64,000 nt of DNA from CAIKNB01 sp964415965 (GCA_964415965.1 CAYQCK010000001.1:310001-374000), one strand, 5' to 3'; counted from the first letter of the stretch, positions 20,352 through 28,479 are shown. The notes: generated by a model not told the origin, from the letters alone. A program made the numbers and translations.

Positions 20352-21797
20352 ATGGTCAAAAAGGCCAAGCAATTTATCTTCACCGGCAAGACCGTGGACC
20401 GCGCTGAATCGCGCGCGGTTTTTTCGTATGCGACCGAGCTCGAGACGGGGGAGCGGTTGGAGTTTTCGGAGAGCCTGACCTTCCCGTTCCCGGCCGAGGC
20501 CTGGGACCGGATCGATCCATTCACCCTCGAGGCCGCGTTGCAGGCCCTGCATCTCGTCCTCGGGTTGAGCTACTGGAAGGCGCACTGCGCGCCGGAGATG
20601 GTCCTGGAAGGCTTCGCGTTGACCCCGCAGCAGGCGGATTTTTGGAACAAGGTCTATACCGACGGGATGGGGGAGTTCTATTTCAAGAACCAAATCGACT
20701 TCCGGGGATTGGTGAAATTCCCCTCGACCCTTGTGTCATTGCGAGGAGGTAGCGGAGCGACCGACGAAGCAATCTCTGTAGGCTCCTCGGAGATTGCCAC
20801 GCTCCCTCCAGTCGCTCGCAATGACACGGCAACGAAATGCCTCGTCCCGCTCGGCGGCGGCAAGGACTCGCTTGTGACGGTCGAGATGCTGAAGGCCCAA
20901 GGGGTGGATTTCGACCTGTTCACCCTGGGTACATCTTTGATTCAACAAAGAACAGCCGAAGCTGTCGGAAAGAATCCGCTTGTTGTGCAAAGGGCTTTGG
21001 ATAGGCGCTTGCTGGAGTTGAATAAGACCGGAGAAGTCTACAACGGACATGTCCCGATCACCGCGGTCTACGTCTTCACCGGCATCCTTTCGGCCCTGCT
21101 CGGCGGTTACGGTTACGTCGTATTCTCTAACGAGCGGAGCGCCAGCGAGGGCAATCTCGAATACCTCGGCCGGATCATCAACCATCAGTGGAGCAAGTCC
21201 TTCGAAGCGGAGAAGATGTTCGCCGCGTACGTCCGTGACTTCATATCGCCCTACGTGATGCCTTTCTCATTGCTTCGTCCGTTGTCGGAATACGCGATCG
21301 TCGAGCGTTTTTCGCATCATCCGCAGTACTTCCCGGTCTTCTCCAGCTGCAACCGCAATTTCGTTGTCGGCTCGGTCCAGCCGCAGGCCGAGCGCGGCGC
21401 GTACTGGTGCGGAGGATGTCCGAAGTGCGCCTTCGTCTTCGCGCTGCTCGCCGCCTTTTTGCCCAAAGCGGAAGTCGTCGGCATCTTCGGCAAAGACCTG
21501 TTCGCGGACGCGGCTCTCCTCGAGCTGTACCGCGACCTTTTGGGCCGCGGCGTCTGTAAGCCGTTCGAGTGTGTGGGCACGGCTGACGAGATGGTGGTCG
21601 CCTTGAGCCGCGCACAGGCCGAAGGTGAATACAAAGATGAACCAATCATGGAATATTTCGCCTCGGAGGTCTTACCGTCGGTGAAAGATCTAGAGCGGCT
21701 CGAGTACGATCTGATGGCCCCGGTCGGGGTCGAAGAGCTGCCTGAAGCATTCAGGGGAATATATGGAAATGTCGTCCTCGAGCGAAGTCGCGTTTAA
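20352..21797 (+). CDS. murL: MurL-like UDP-MurNAc-L-Ala-L-Glu epimerase
   Basis: In Xanthomonas, MurL converts the L-Glu attached by MurD2 into D-Glu with ATP. Here an ATP-pyrophosphatase-type loop LGGGKDSLVTVEML lies near residue 162, followed by TLGTS, SNERSASEGN, PVFSSCNRNF and the CGGCPKCAFVF Cys cluster, the pattern I know from this family. ATG 20352 (MVKKAKQ) is chosen; ATG 20331 overlaps the gene before it. Residues about 128-158 are encoded by a palindromic repeat inserted in frame (20734-20826), and the last nine codons and stop lie in a second repeat. The murD-type gene downstream supports the call. Confidence 0.82.
   Translation: MVKKAKQFIFTGKTVDRAESRAVFSYATELETGERLEFSESLTFPFPAEAWDRIDPFTLEAALQALHLVLGLSYWKAHCAPEMVLEGFALTPQQADFWNKVYTDGMGEFYFKNQIDFRGLVKFPSTLVSLRGGSGATDEAISVGSSEIATLPPVARNDTATKCLVPLGGGKDSLVTVEMLKAQGVDFDLFTLGTSLIQQRTAEAVGKNPLVVQRALDRRLLELNKTGEVYNGHVPITAVYVFTGILSALLGGYGYVVFSNERSASEGNLEYLGRIINHQWSKSFEAEKMFAAYVRDFISPYVMPFSLLRPLSEYAIVERFSHHPQYFPVFSSCNRNFVVGSVQPQAERGAYWCGGCPKCAFVFALLAAFLPKAEVVGIFGKDLFADAALLELYRDLLGRGVCKPFECVGTADEMVVALSRAQAEGEYKDEPIMEYFASEVLPSVKDLERLEYDLMAPVGVEELPEAFRGIYGNVVLERSRV
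20734..20826 (+). repeat. palindromic repeat inserted in frame within murL
   Basis: Starts TGTCATTGCGAGGAGG and ends CGCTCGCAATGACA, the same ends as the intergenic copies at 29631-29750 and 30076-30162. The 93 bp equal 31 codons without a stop, so murL stays open. The encoded stretch (VSLRGG...ARNDTA) lies between FRGLVKFPST and the nucleotide-binding loop, at what should be a surface loop. Confidence 0.85.
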
Positions 21798-21855
21798 CGC
21801 GACGAAGCGAAGGGCCTTCAATTTGAAGATTCTTCACTTCGTTCAGAATGACATT
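21768..21855. repeat. second palindromic repeat type at the murL 3' end
   Basis: Outer arms AATGTCGTCCTCGAGCGAAG and the near-complementary CTTCGTTCAGAATGACATT, with an inner GCGTTTAACGC palindrome. The GAATGACATT end is of the common TGTCATTCTGAACGAAGTGAAG repeat type. It encodes the last residues of MurL (NVVLERSRV) and its TAA, then fills most of the gap to murD2. Confidence 0.75.
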
Positions 21856-21884
21856 TCGTGTTATATCTGCATGAATCAAAGAAT

Positions 21885-23126
21885 ATGAAATTCTCCGAAC
21901 TCGACGGCAAAAAAATCCTCATCCTCGGCTACGGCAAAGAAGGGCGTTCCACGGAGCGTGTCCTTCGTCTTAAAGTACCAGGCGCCACCGTCGTCATCGC
22001 CGACCAGTCCCAAGGCCCTGATTATCTGGATAAGCAGAAAGACTGCGACATCGTCGTGAAGACGCCGGGCATCCCGCTCCGCCTCCTGACTGCCCCGCAT
22101 ACGACGGCTTCCAACATCTTCTTCGCCAACATCAAGAATAAGGTCATCGGCGTGACCGGCTCCAAGGGCAAAAGCACGACCGCCTCGCTCATCTACGCCA
22201 TCCTCAAACATGCCGGCCTCAAGACGCGGCTTGTCGGCAATATCGGCAGTCCGGCGCTCGACGTCCTGCTCGAACCGGTCGATCCAGAAGAGGTATTCGT
22301 CATGGAGCTTTCCAGCTACCAGCTTGAGGACATCGAATATTCGCCCCACGTTTCGGTCATCACCAGTATCTTCCGCGAGCACTTGGACCATCACGGGAGC
22401 TTCGAGGCATATTTCGGGGCCAAGGCGCGCATCTTGGCCAAGGCCAAAGCCGATGATTTCTACGTCTATAACCCGGCTTATCCGGATTTGGCCGAGTTGG
22501 CCAAGAAGACGACTGCTCAAGCCGTTCCGTTCGCCGATGCCATCCCGTTCGATTTGGCCGGTCTGAAGCTCGAGGGCGAGCACAACCTGGACAATATCCG
22601 CGGCGCTTTGGCGGTGGCGCGGATTTTCGGCGTGCCGGACGAGGTCTCGCGCGAGGCCGTCTTGGCCTTCGAGCCCTTGCCGCACCGCTTGTCCCTCGTG
22701 GGGGAATTCAAGGGCATCAGGTTCTACGACGACGCGATCGCCACCGCTCCGGAACCGACCATCTTCGCCATCCGGACCCTGAAGGGCGTGGATACGATCC
22801 TCCTCGGCGGGACGGACCGCGGTTACGATTTCCGCGAGCTGGCCAAGACCGTCGCGTCGTTCGGTATCCGCAACATCGTGCTTTTCCCGGAGACCGGTGA
22901 GCGCATCGCGGCGGCTTTGGAGGAGTCCGGCGTCCGGGGCTTGAACATCATCCACACCCGCGACATGCGGACGGCCGTCGAGTTCGCCTATCTCCACACG
23001 GCCCCGGGGAAGATCTGCCTGCTGTCCACGGCTTCGCCGAGCTATTCGCTCTGGAAGAACTTCGAGGAGAAGGGCGACGAATTCGTCCAGTGGGTTAATG
23101 GCTTGGGGGCTGACAAGACCGCGTAA
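21885..23126 (+). CDS. murD2: MurD2-like UDP-MurNAc-L-Ala--L-Glu ligase
   Basis: Mur ligase of the cytoplasmic peptidoglycan pathway, 413 aa from ATG 21885 (MKFSELDGKK). Seen: N-terminal Rossmann GYGKEG, P-loop GVTGSKGKSTT (GKS 95-97), ELSSYQLE, the metal/His region REHLDHHGS and the HNLDNI segment. Where classical MurD has NDSKATNPE, this protein has YDDAIATAPEPT near 279, as expected of the MurD2 subgroup, which adds L-Glu in place of D-Glu. Its position after murL agrees. The ligase call is very safe; the MurD2 subtype is inference from that motif and context. It overlaps no neighbour; rseP starts 20 nt on. Confidence 0.85.
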   Translation: MKFSELDGKKILILGYGKEGRSTERVLRLKVPGATVVIADQSQGPDYLDKQKDCDIVVKTPGIPLRLLTAPHTTASNIFFANIKNKVIGVTGSKGKSTTASLIYAILKHAGLKTRLVGNIGSPALDVLLEPVDPEEVFVMELSSYQLEDIEYSPHVSVITSIFREHLDHHGSFEAYFGAKARILAKAKADDFYVYNPAYPDLAELAKKTTAQAVPFADAIPFDLAGLKLEGEHNLDNIRGALAVARIFGVPDEVSREAVLAFEPLPHRLSLVGEFKGIRFYDDAIATAPEPTIFAIRTLKGVDTILLGGTDRGYDFRELAKTVASFGIRNIVLFPETGERIAAALEESGVRGLNIIHTRDMRTAVEFAYLHTAPGKICLLSTASPSYSLWKNFEEKGDEFVQWVNGLGADKTA

Positions 23127-23145
23127 TTTGGATACTCTCCTCTCC

Positions 23146-24300
23146 ATGACGCTCATCATTTTCCTGCTCGTCCTGTCGGTCCTGGTGCTCATCCACGAGC
23201 TCGGGCATTTCCTGGCGGCCAAGATATTCGGGGTCAAGACGTTCGAATTCGGTTTCGGCTTCCCGCCGCGCGCCCTGGGGTTCGTCAAGGACCGCGGCCG
23301 CTGGAAGCGGGTAAAGAACGGCGACCAGACCGAATACAAGCGCACCATCTGGTCCATCAACTGGCTGCCTTTCGGCGGTTTCGTCCGCCTCAAGGGCGAG
23401 CAGGAAGACGGCATCGGCGATGCGGATTCCATGGCCGTCAAGCCGATCTGGCAGCGGCTCATCGTCATCGCCGCCGGCGTGGCCATGAATTGGGCGCTGG
23501 CCGCGTTCCTGTTCTTCATCGCCTTCAGCTTCGGCGTCACGGCACTGTTGGATGAATTGCCGGCCAGCGCGAAGGTCGAGGGCCGCGCCACGGTCATCAC
23601 CCAGGTCCTGCCGTCATCGCCCGCGTCCGAAGCGGGCATCGAGGCGGGGGATGAGATCCGGGCCATCGCCGGGACTTCCCCGACCGACGAGAAAAACGCC
23701 CGCGAGCTCATCGGGGCCAAGGGCACGGAGCCTTTCGCGCTCAAGGTCAAACGCGGCCAGCAGGAAATCGACATCAACGTCTCCCCGCGGGTCATCCAGG
23801 AAATCGGCAAGCCCGGTCTGGGCATCGGCCTGGCCGACGTCGGCCAGGTTTCGTTCGCGCCGCATCAGGCCGCGTTGCAGGCCGTCTACATGACGTATGC
23901 GATGACCAAGGCCGTGCTTTGGGCGTTCGGCGGCATCTTCAAGGACCTGCTGGTCAAACAGGAGGTCACGCAGGACATTTCCGGTCCGGTCGGCATCGCG
24001 GTCATGACGGGCCAAGTGGCGCGCCAGGGGCTCATGCCGCTCCTCCAGTTCGCGGCCACGCTCTCGGTCAACCTGGCGGTCATCAACTTCCTGCCCATCC
24101 CGGCCCTGGACGGCGGCCGCGTGCTATTCCTGGCCATCGAAAAAATCCGCCGCCGCCCTGTCAGCCGCAAGCTCGAGATCGCCATCCACAACGTGGCTTT
24201 CATCCTGCTTATCCTGATAATCGTCCTCGTCACGGCCCGCGACCTGTTCCGCTACGGCGGCATGATCGTCGGCGCGGCCAAAGGTTTGGTCGGGATGTGA
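23146..24300 (+). CDS. rseP: RseP-type site-2 membrane metalloprotease
   Basis: 384 aa from ATG 23146. Zinc motif HELGH (17-21) in the first helix, a further helix around VAMNWALAAFLFFIAF, one PDZ domain in the middle (VLPSSPASEAGIEAGDEI), a long helix, and the second zinc-binding motif PALDGGRVLF near the C-terminus followed by a last helix. This is the RseP/YaeL layout with a single PDZ domain. It cuts membrane-embedded substrates such as anti-sigma factors or signal-peptide remnants. The start follows the murD2 stop by 19 nt; no Shine-Dalgarno seen. Confidence 0.93.
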   Translation: MTLIIFLLVLSVLVLIHELGHFLAAKIFGVKTFEFGFGFPPRALGFVKDRGRWKRVKNGDQTEYKRTIWSINWLPFGGFVRLKGEQEDGIGDADSMAVKPIWQRLIVIAAGVAMNWALAAFLFFIAFSFGVTALLDELPASAKVEGRATVITQVLPSSPASEAGIEAGDEIRAIAGTSPTDEKNARELIGAKGTEPFALKVKRGQQEIDINVSPRVIQEIGKPGLGIGLADVGQVSFAPHQAALQAVYMTYAMTKAVLWAFGGIFKDLLVKQEVTQDISGPVGIAVMTGQVARQGLMPLLQFAATLSVNLAVINFLPIPALDGGRVLFLAIEKIRRRPVSRKLEIAIHNVAFILLILIIVLVTARDLFRYGGMIVGAAKGLVGM

Positions 24301-24305
24301 TGTCT

Positions 24306-25085
24306 TCAGATCCCGGCGTTTCGCCGGATCCGTTCCCAGTCTTCGGGCCGGGCGTATTCCCAATTGCCGGGTTCGCGGGCCAAATCATCCAGTTTCCCGC
24401 ATTTTTTTTGGGCTACGTCGACGATGTATACTTCGCCGCTCGTGCTGGTGTACCTGACCCAGGCATGGGCGCCTGATTTGTTCTCATCCATGCCCGCGAC
24501 CGAGTTGCGTTCCAGGGACATTTTTCCGTTGAGCCGGAAATAAGGGTCGTCTTCCTGCGTCAGTTTTTCGATTAGATACGCGACGAGAAGCGCCTGGTGC
24601 CGGCATACCCCGACGCCGTTTTCGATGAACGGTGCCAGGTGGATTTTCTTGTCCCGTTGTCCGCCGGTCAGCATGTGGATGAGCAGGTCGGTCTTTGCGG
24701 CGTCGTAGGGCATGGCTCTCAGGACGGTGCGGTAAATGACTGACAGGGATACGTCTTTCGGCTTCCTGCCGATTTTGGCTGCCGCCTCGGCGATTGCCGG
24801 CCGGATCTTTTCGGTATAGAAGGCGCGCAGTTTTCTGCCCGCTTCGTTCGTCGGTTCATCGTCCACGACCAAGGCTTCCCGGGCGTGAGCGCCGAGGTAG
24901 ATACCGCCGTTGACGTGCCCCATTTCGCTGCCGATGATGCGTCGGCCCGCGAAATACCCATGGGGCGCCCAGGCATCGCCTGGTCTGGGCGGCGTGAATT
25001 CGGATGACGCCAGAAGCCGCCTTTCGACCAGGTTTGTGCGTTGCCAATCGGCGGTTTCGGGTTTCCGGGGGATTTCGTTAGGCAT
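24306..25085 (-). CDS. transglutaminase-like protein
   Basis: 259 aa from ATG 25085. The segment ENGVGVCRHQALLVAYLIEKL, then SGAHAWVRYTS and GEVYIVDVAQ gives the Cys-His-Asp triad C161, H207, D223 of the transglutaminase-like (papain-fold) superfamily. No signal peptide or membrane helix, so cytoplasmic. The longer open frame upstream to 25658 lies antisense to the divergent gene and is not coding. It converges on rseP (5-nt gap) and diverges from the next gene (27-nt gap). Whether it cuts or cross-links is unknown. Confidence 0.75.
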   Translation of the reverse strand: MPNEIPRKPETADWQRTNLVERRLLASSEFTPPRPGDAWAPHGYFAGRRIIGSEMGHVNGGIYLGAHAREALVVDDEPTNEAGRKLRAFYTEKIRPAIAEAAAKIGRKPKDVSLSVIYRTVLRAMPYDAAKTDLLIHMLTGGQRDKKIHLAPFIENGVGVCRHQALLVAYLIEKLTQEDDPYFRLNGKMSLERNSVAGMDENKSGAHAWVRYTSTSGEVYIVDVAQKKCGKLDDLAREPGNWEYARPEDWERIRRNAGI

Positions 25086-25112
25086 AGCTGTCGCCTGAAT
25101 GATACACTGCGG

Positions 25113-26282
25113 ATGTATGAATTTGAAAAGCTCCTTCGGGGTATGAACGGACTCGTGCGTATCGGCGAGAACCCGTTCGCCAAACTCGAGATGCCGCGCC
25201 GTCCGACGACGGAGCGGGGGACTACGGCTTCGCTTGAGGCGCCTTGGCGGAGTTCGGCTGACCTCGAAGCGGCGCTGGCCAGCCTGCCTGCTGACGTCAG
25301 GGATATCCTGGGCGAGGTTCCGGCGCCGACCGGGACCGAAAATCCGGACAGGCCGTTGCGCGGTTCGGTGGATGACATGGTCGAGGGGGCGCTTGAGATG
25401 TCCGACCAGGGCCTTAAGGCCGTGTTCGGCGACAAGCTCGGATATTTCATGTCTTCCAAGCTGAAGCTCGCCGACCAGCTGGCCGAGCGCTTGCGGCGCA
25501 AGGAAGACCGCGGGGCTTTGGTCCAGGAACTGGTCGCCGAGATGGACCGCCTGTATTCCGGCCACCGCGCGCCTTTCGCGTCCTCGGAATATCTGGAATC
25601 GCGGCGGCAAGATGCCATCGGCAAGATAAAGGAAATCAACGACCATCTCGAACGTCACGCCTCGGACCTCAGGCAGCGGCGCGAGGCGGCCGAGCCGTAT
25701 CTCAACAAGCCGGGCTACCTCGCGCCTTACGAGCGCGAGCTGATCAAGAAATACCGTTCACTCCGCCAGTTCCTGGGCTCGGACGAGCGCGACGCCATCC
25801 ATGACAAGGGGCATCGCGACGACCTGCGGATCCAGCGGTCCGAAGTCGCGGAGCTCCTCAAGGATTTGTCCGAACAGCGCGATTACGCCAGTTTCCTCGA
25901 GATGGCCATGTCGCGTTCCGCCGGGCGCTTGGCCCCCGAGGATTTCGCCGACGTCTGGCTTCGGGCGACGGATTGGGTGCAGCCCGTGAACCCGATAAAG
26001 ATCCGCTATCTGCGCAACGTGGGTTATGAGGTCGAGGCGAAAGCTGCGGAAGACACGGCCGCAAAAATCCAGTCTTTGATGTTCGACGCCGCGCTCGCCT
26101 GGCTCGGCAAGCACGAGCGCGAGGCCCGTCCTTCCAAATCCATCGGCGTCCTGGCCCGCCGTTTCAACGAGGCGCGGGCATATCTCGAATCCGCCAAGCG
26201 CGAACCCGAGTCGCTTGCCGCCAGCCTCCAGCACGCGCAGATCATCCTGCGCAAGCTGGTGCAGCTGGCGGGTAAAGGATGA
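25113..26282 (+). CDS. hypothetical cytoplasmic helical protein
   Basis: 389 aa from ATG 25113 (MYEFEKLL); ATG 25143 is a possible later start. It is charged and mostly helical, with coiled-coil-like stretches around 150-230, and has no signal peptide, helix or known motif. The 27-nt divergent gap with the transglutaminase-like gene suggests a shared control region and possibly a common role. I recognise no family. Confidence 0.65.
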   Translation: MYEFEKLLRGMNGLVRIGENPFAKLEMPRRPTTERGTTASLEAPWRSSADLEAALASLPADVRDILGEVPAPTGTENPDRPLRGSVDDMVEGALEMSDQGLKAVFGDKLGYFMSSKLKLADQLAERLRRKEDRGALVQELVAEMDRLYSGHRAPFASSEYLESRRQDAIGKIKEINDHLERHASDLRQRREAAEPYLNKPGYLAPYERELIKKYRSLRQFLGSDERDAIHDKGHRDDLRIQRSEVAELLKDLSEQRDYASFLEMAMSRSAGRLAPEDFADVWLRATDWVQPVNPIKIRYLRNVGYEVEAKAAEDTAAKIQSLMFDAALAWLGKHEREARPSKSIGVLARRFNEARAYLESAKREPESLAASLQHAQIILRKLVQLAGKG

Positions 26283-26355
26283 AAATTCGGGGTTCCTGCT
26301 TGCTGTCTTCCCCCGCGGGCGGCAATGGCAGAAGCGAGCCGAATGCCTCGAACGG

Positions 26356-26384
26356 TTGACGAGACCGTCATTTTCTGTTAAGCA
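26356..26384 (+). promoter_or_regulatory. promoter of the deoxyribosyltransferase-like gene
   Basis: TTGACG at 26356-26361, 17-bp spacer, TAAGCA at 26379-26384. A good ribosome site GGAGG (26391-26395) sits 7 nt before ATG 26403. Confidence 0.5.
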
Positions 26385-26402
26385 AGCGGCGGAGGTTTGT
26401 CC

Positions 26403-26840
26403 ATGAAAATCTGGGTCGCCTACCGTTTCACGGGGGCTGATGTTGGGGCCCTCAAGGTCGCCTTGCGCCAGCTGCGCAGCCATCTCGGTGCCCGCGGTTA
26501 CGAGATGGTTACCATGCTCGAGGATATCCAGGGAGGGGACGCCGACCGCCTGCCCAAGGACGAAGCCGTCCGGCGGATGTATTCCGTTGTCCCGACCTGC
26601 GACATGGCGCTGTGCGTCTTTACCGATACCGAAACCAGCGAAGGTCGGGGTTTCGAAGCCGGATACTTCGCGGGTCTCGGCAAACCGGTCATCGTGGCCA
26701 TGCACGCCTTCGATCGGATGCCGTACCACGAAGCGTTGTTCGCCGAAGCGCCGTCCGATCGCGGCGGAGGACTGCCGACGGTCATCCGCTACCGCACATT
26801 CGCCGACATAGCCGCTGCCCTGCCCGAGGTGAGCCCATGA
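26403..26840 (+). CDS. nucleoside 2-deoxyribosyltransferase-like protein
   Basis: 145 aa from ATG 26403 with GGAGG 7 nt upstream. The pattern KIWVAYRFTG at the N-terminus, CDMALCVFTDTETSEGRGFEAGYFAGLGKPVI in the middle (Glu-rich catalytic turn, then a strand) matches the Rossmann-like nucleoside 2-deoxyribosyltransferase superfamily, in which a Glu attacks the sugar. The middle stretch spans about residues 60-92. Substrate unknown; related folds also serve in nucleotide signalling and defence. Its TGA overlaps the next ATG (ATGA), so the two are coupled. Confidence 0.65.
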   Translation: MKIWVAYRFTGADVGALKVALRQLRSHLGARGYEMVTMLEDIQGGDADRLPKDEAVRRMYSVVPTCDMALCVFTDTETSEGRGFEAGYFAGLGKPVIVAMHAFDRMPYHEALFAEAPSDRGGGLPTVIRYRTFADIAAALPEVSP

Positions 26841-26959
26841 CCCTGAAGCAGATGTCGGCGCTCCTCGAAATCGGATGCCTGCTGGCTGTCTTCCTCGCCT
26901 TCGCTCTGTATTGCGCCTGGGTTGGACCCAAGGCCCTGTCCGGAAGGGGTCGGCCATGA
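26837..26959 (+). CDS. 40-aa membrane microprotein
   Basis: MTLKQMSALLEIGCLLAVFL is the opening, with one clear membrane helix (about 10-29) and a basic tail ending GRGRP. Start and end overlap neighbours by ATGA on both sides, which strongly suggests real, coupled translation. No family recognised. Confidence 0.6.
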   Translation: MTLKQMSALLEIGCLLAVFLAFALYCAWVGPKALSGRGRP

Positions 26960-27090
26960 GGGCGCGTCGGTCGCTCCTCCGTACCGTCGCCGAGGTCGTG
27001 TTCATCGGCCTGCCGGGGATGCTCCTTTTCCACCTTTGGGCCAGGGCCATGGCCGAACAGCTGGGGCCCGAAGCCAAGCCCGCGGCGTGA
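26956..27090 (+). CDS. 44-aa membrane microprotein
   Basis: Begins MRARRSLLRTVAEVVFIGLP: a basic N-terminus, one helix (about 10-28), and a short charged tail. Coupled by ATGA to the microprotein before it. A strong terminator follows 23 bp after its stop, closing a three-gene unit. Function unknown. Confidence 0.6.
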   Translation: MRARRSLLRTVAEVVFIGLPGMLLFHLWARAMAEQLGPEAKPAA

Positions 27091-27113
27091 ACCGTCGCGT
27101 CCCGTCCATTCGG

Positions 27114-27150
27114 CGCCTTTCCTCACTTGCGGAAAGGCGTTTTTAGTTTT
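27114..27150 (+). terminator. rho-independent terminator
   Basis: CGCCTTTCC / GGAAAGGCG stem with an 8-nt loop, followed by TTTTTAGTTTT. Ends the deoxyribosyltransferase-like unit and separates it from the radical SAM gene. Confidence 0.85.
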
Positions 27151-27211
27151 AAGGTCGTTTTAGTTCCTTCAACAACTGGGATGATCGCATCCAGCTGTAA
27201 AGGTGTTGGTC

Positions 27212-28261
27212 ATGCGTCCATTCAAGCCGGGTATTTCGTGGTTGACCGTTACCAGAAGATGCAATTTCAGGTGCAGGTGGTGCTATGCCAAAGGGACCGA
27301 ATATCGTGTCGACGACGACATGACTCTGGAATCGGCGGTTAAGCTGACCTCCGTGATCAAGGAGACGGGGGTCAAGAAGGTCCTGCTCATTGGCGGCGAG
27401 CCGACGTTGTGGCGGCCGCTGACGGACTTCAACCGGTGGTGCAGGGAGCAAGGGATCAAGACGGTTCTGGTCACGAACGGCGTGATGTTCGGAAGCGACG
27501 TTTTCTGGTCCCGTTACCGCCAGTCGCCGAATGATACGATCGGCCTTTCTTTGAAGGCTGTGACGCTCAAGCAGCTGAAAGACGTCGCTCAAGTGGATAA
27601 CTTCGATCTTGTCCGGCGCGGCATCGCGCGCGCTGTCGGTGAAGCAGGCGCCCACGTGAACATCACCTACAGCACGCTTTGCGCGGATGAGCTTGTCGAG
27701 ATGGCCGGATTCGTTTCGGGGCTCGGTGCGCGGTCGGTCAAGGTCGAATTCTGTTCGACCACTTTCTCGAAGGGCCACCCCTCTGCCAAGTACACCGTGG
27801 ACACGCGAACGTTGGTGAAGAACATCGTCCGCGATTACCCGACCCTCGATTCGCTCACGCGCGGGAAGATCAGCCTGGATCTGATGCTGCCGCTCTGCGT
27901 CTGGCCGGAAGGGTTCATCCGAGATCTTCACGCACAGGGCCGTTTGCTGAGCGTTTGCCATGTCCACAAGCGCGCCGGGATCATCTTCGATAAGGAGGGG
28001 AACCTGTTGATGTGTAACGCCTTATTCGACTACCCGATCGGTCGATTCGGCCGTGACTTCAGCGACGGGGATTCCCTGAAGGCTTGGATCGAATCGCCGA
28101 GGGTCTCCGGATATTTCGATTCCGTCGGCCGCTATCCGTCCCTTGCGTGTGTCGATTGCGCTTGGTACCCTGAATGCGGCGGCGGCTGCCCGCTTCGTTG
28201 GGCGACCTGCAGGCCGGACGATGTTGTCCGTCCTAAGGATGTGCCGTTAGTTCATTGCTAG
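27212..28261 (+). CDS. radical SAM/SPASM-like peptide-modifying enzyme
   Basis: 349 aa from ATG 27212, with AAAGGTG about 7 nt before it; GTG 27203 is an alternative. The 4Fe-4S/SAM motif is C17-x3-C21-x2-C24 (RRCNFRCRWC). GGEPTLW fits the SAM-binding GGE motif. The C-terminal third has the SPASM arrangement: NLLMCNALFDYPIGRFG, then SLACVDCAWYPECGGGCPLRWATC, which would hold auxiliary clusters. SPASM enzymes mostly modify ribosomal peptides or proteins. Ten nt after its stop lies a 43-codon ORF with a near-perfect ribosome site and a Cys-Trp-Cys end, the natural candidate substrate. Flanked on both sides by terminators. Confidence 0.88.
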   Translation: MRPFKPGISWLTVTRRCNFRCRWCYAKGTEYRVDDDMTLESAVKLTSVIKETGVKKVLLIGGEPTLWRPLTDFNRWCREQGIKTVLVTNGVMFGSDVFWSRYRQSPNDTIGLSLKAVTLKQLKDVAQVDNFDLVRRGIARAVGEAGAHVNITYSTLCADELVEMAGFVSGLGARSVKVEFCSTTFSKGHPSAKYTVDTRTLVKNIVRDYPTLDSLTRGKISLDLMLPLCVWPEGFIRDLHAQGRLLSVCHVHKRAGIIFDKEGNLLMCNALFDYPIGRFGRDFSDGDSLKAWIESPRVSGYFDSVGRYPSLACVDCAWYPECGGGCPLRWATCRPDDVVRPKDVPLVHC

Positions 28262-28271
28262 GAGTCATGCC

Positions 28272-28403
28272 ATGAATATCGAGAGCCTGTTGGATCTTTT
28301 GCCCCTCACGGCGGAGACGCCTCAGGAACCGCCTCGCGGTATCCAGCCGGTGGGCGAAGAAGGCCAGCATGAGAGCGATCCGTGCTGGTGTCCGGGTGAC
28401 TGA
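28272..28403 (+). CDS. 43-aa candidate precursor peptide for the radical SAM enzyme
   Basis: Opens MNIESLLDLLPLTAETPQEP and ends SDPCWCPGD. AGGAG (28260-28264) overlaps the radical SAM stop and lies 7 nt before ATG 28272. The first part is an acidic amphipathic leader-like helix, the middle is Pro/Gly/Glu-rich, and the end carries the only two Cys around a Trp. It ends shortly before a strong terminator. This is the layout of a RiPP precursor beside its maturase, but no homologue is known to me and translation is unproven. Confidence 0.6.
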   Translation: MNIESLLDLLPLTAETPQEPPRGIQPVGEEGQHESDPCWCPGD

Positions 28404-28437
28404 GGCCGGTTCCGGCCCAATGCCTCCACCATCCTCC

Positions 28438-28479
28438 ATGGGCGAAACGACCTCACCGTCGTTCGCCCAATTTTTTTTA
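28438..28479 (+). terminator. rho-independent terminator after the peptide ORF
   Basis: GGGCGAAACGAC / GTCGTTCGCCC stem with one bulged A and a CTCACC loop, followed by AATTTTTTTT. Ends the radical SAM/peptide unit. Confidence 0.88.

Noticed and set aside
21876..23825. 649-codon open frame on minus
   Set aside because: Antisense to murD2 and rseP; shadow of codon bias.
25086..25658. Extension of the transglutaminase-like gene
   Set aside because: Antisense to gene 25113-26282 and unlike the family; ATG 25085 is sufficient.
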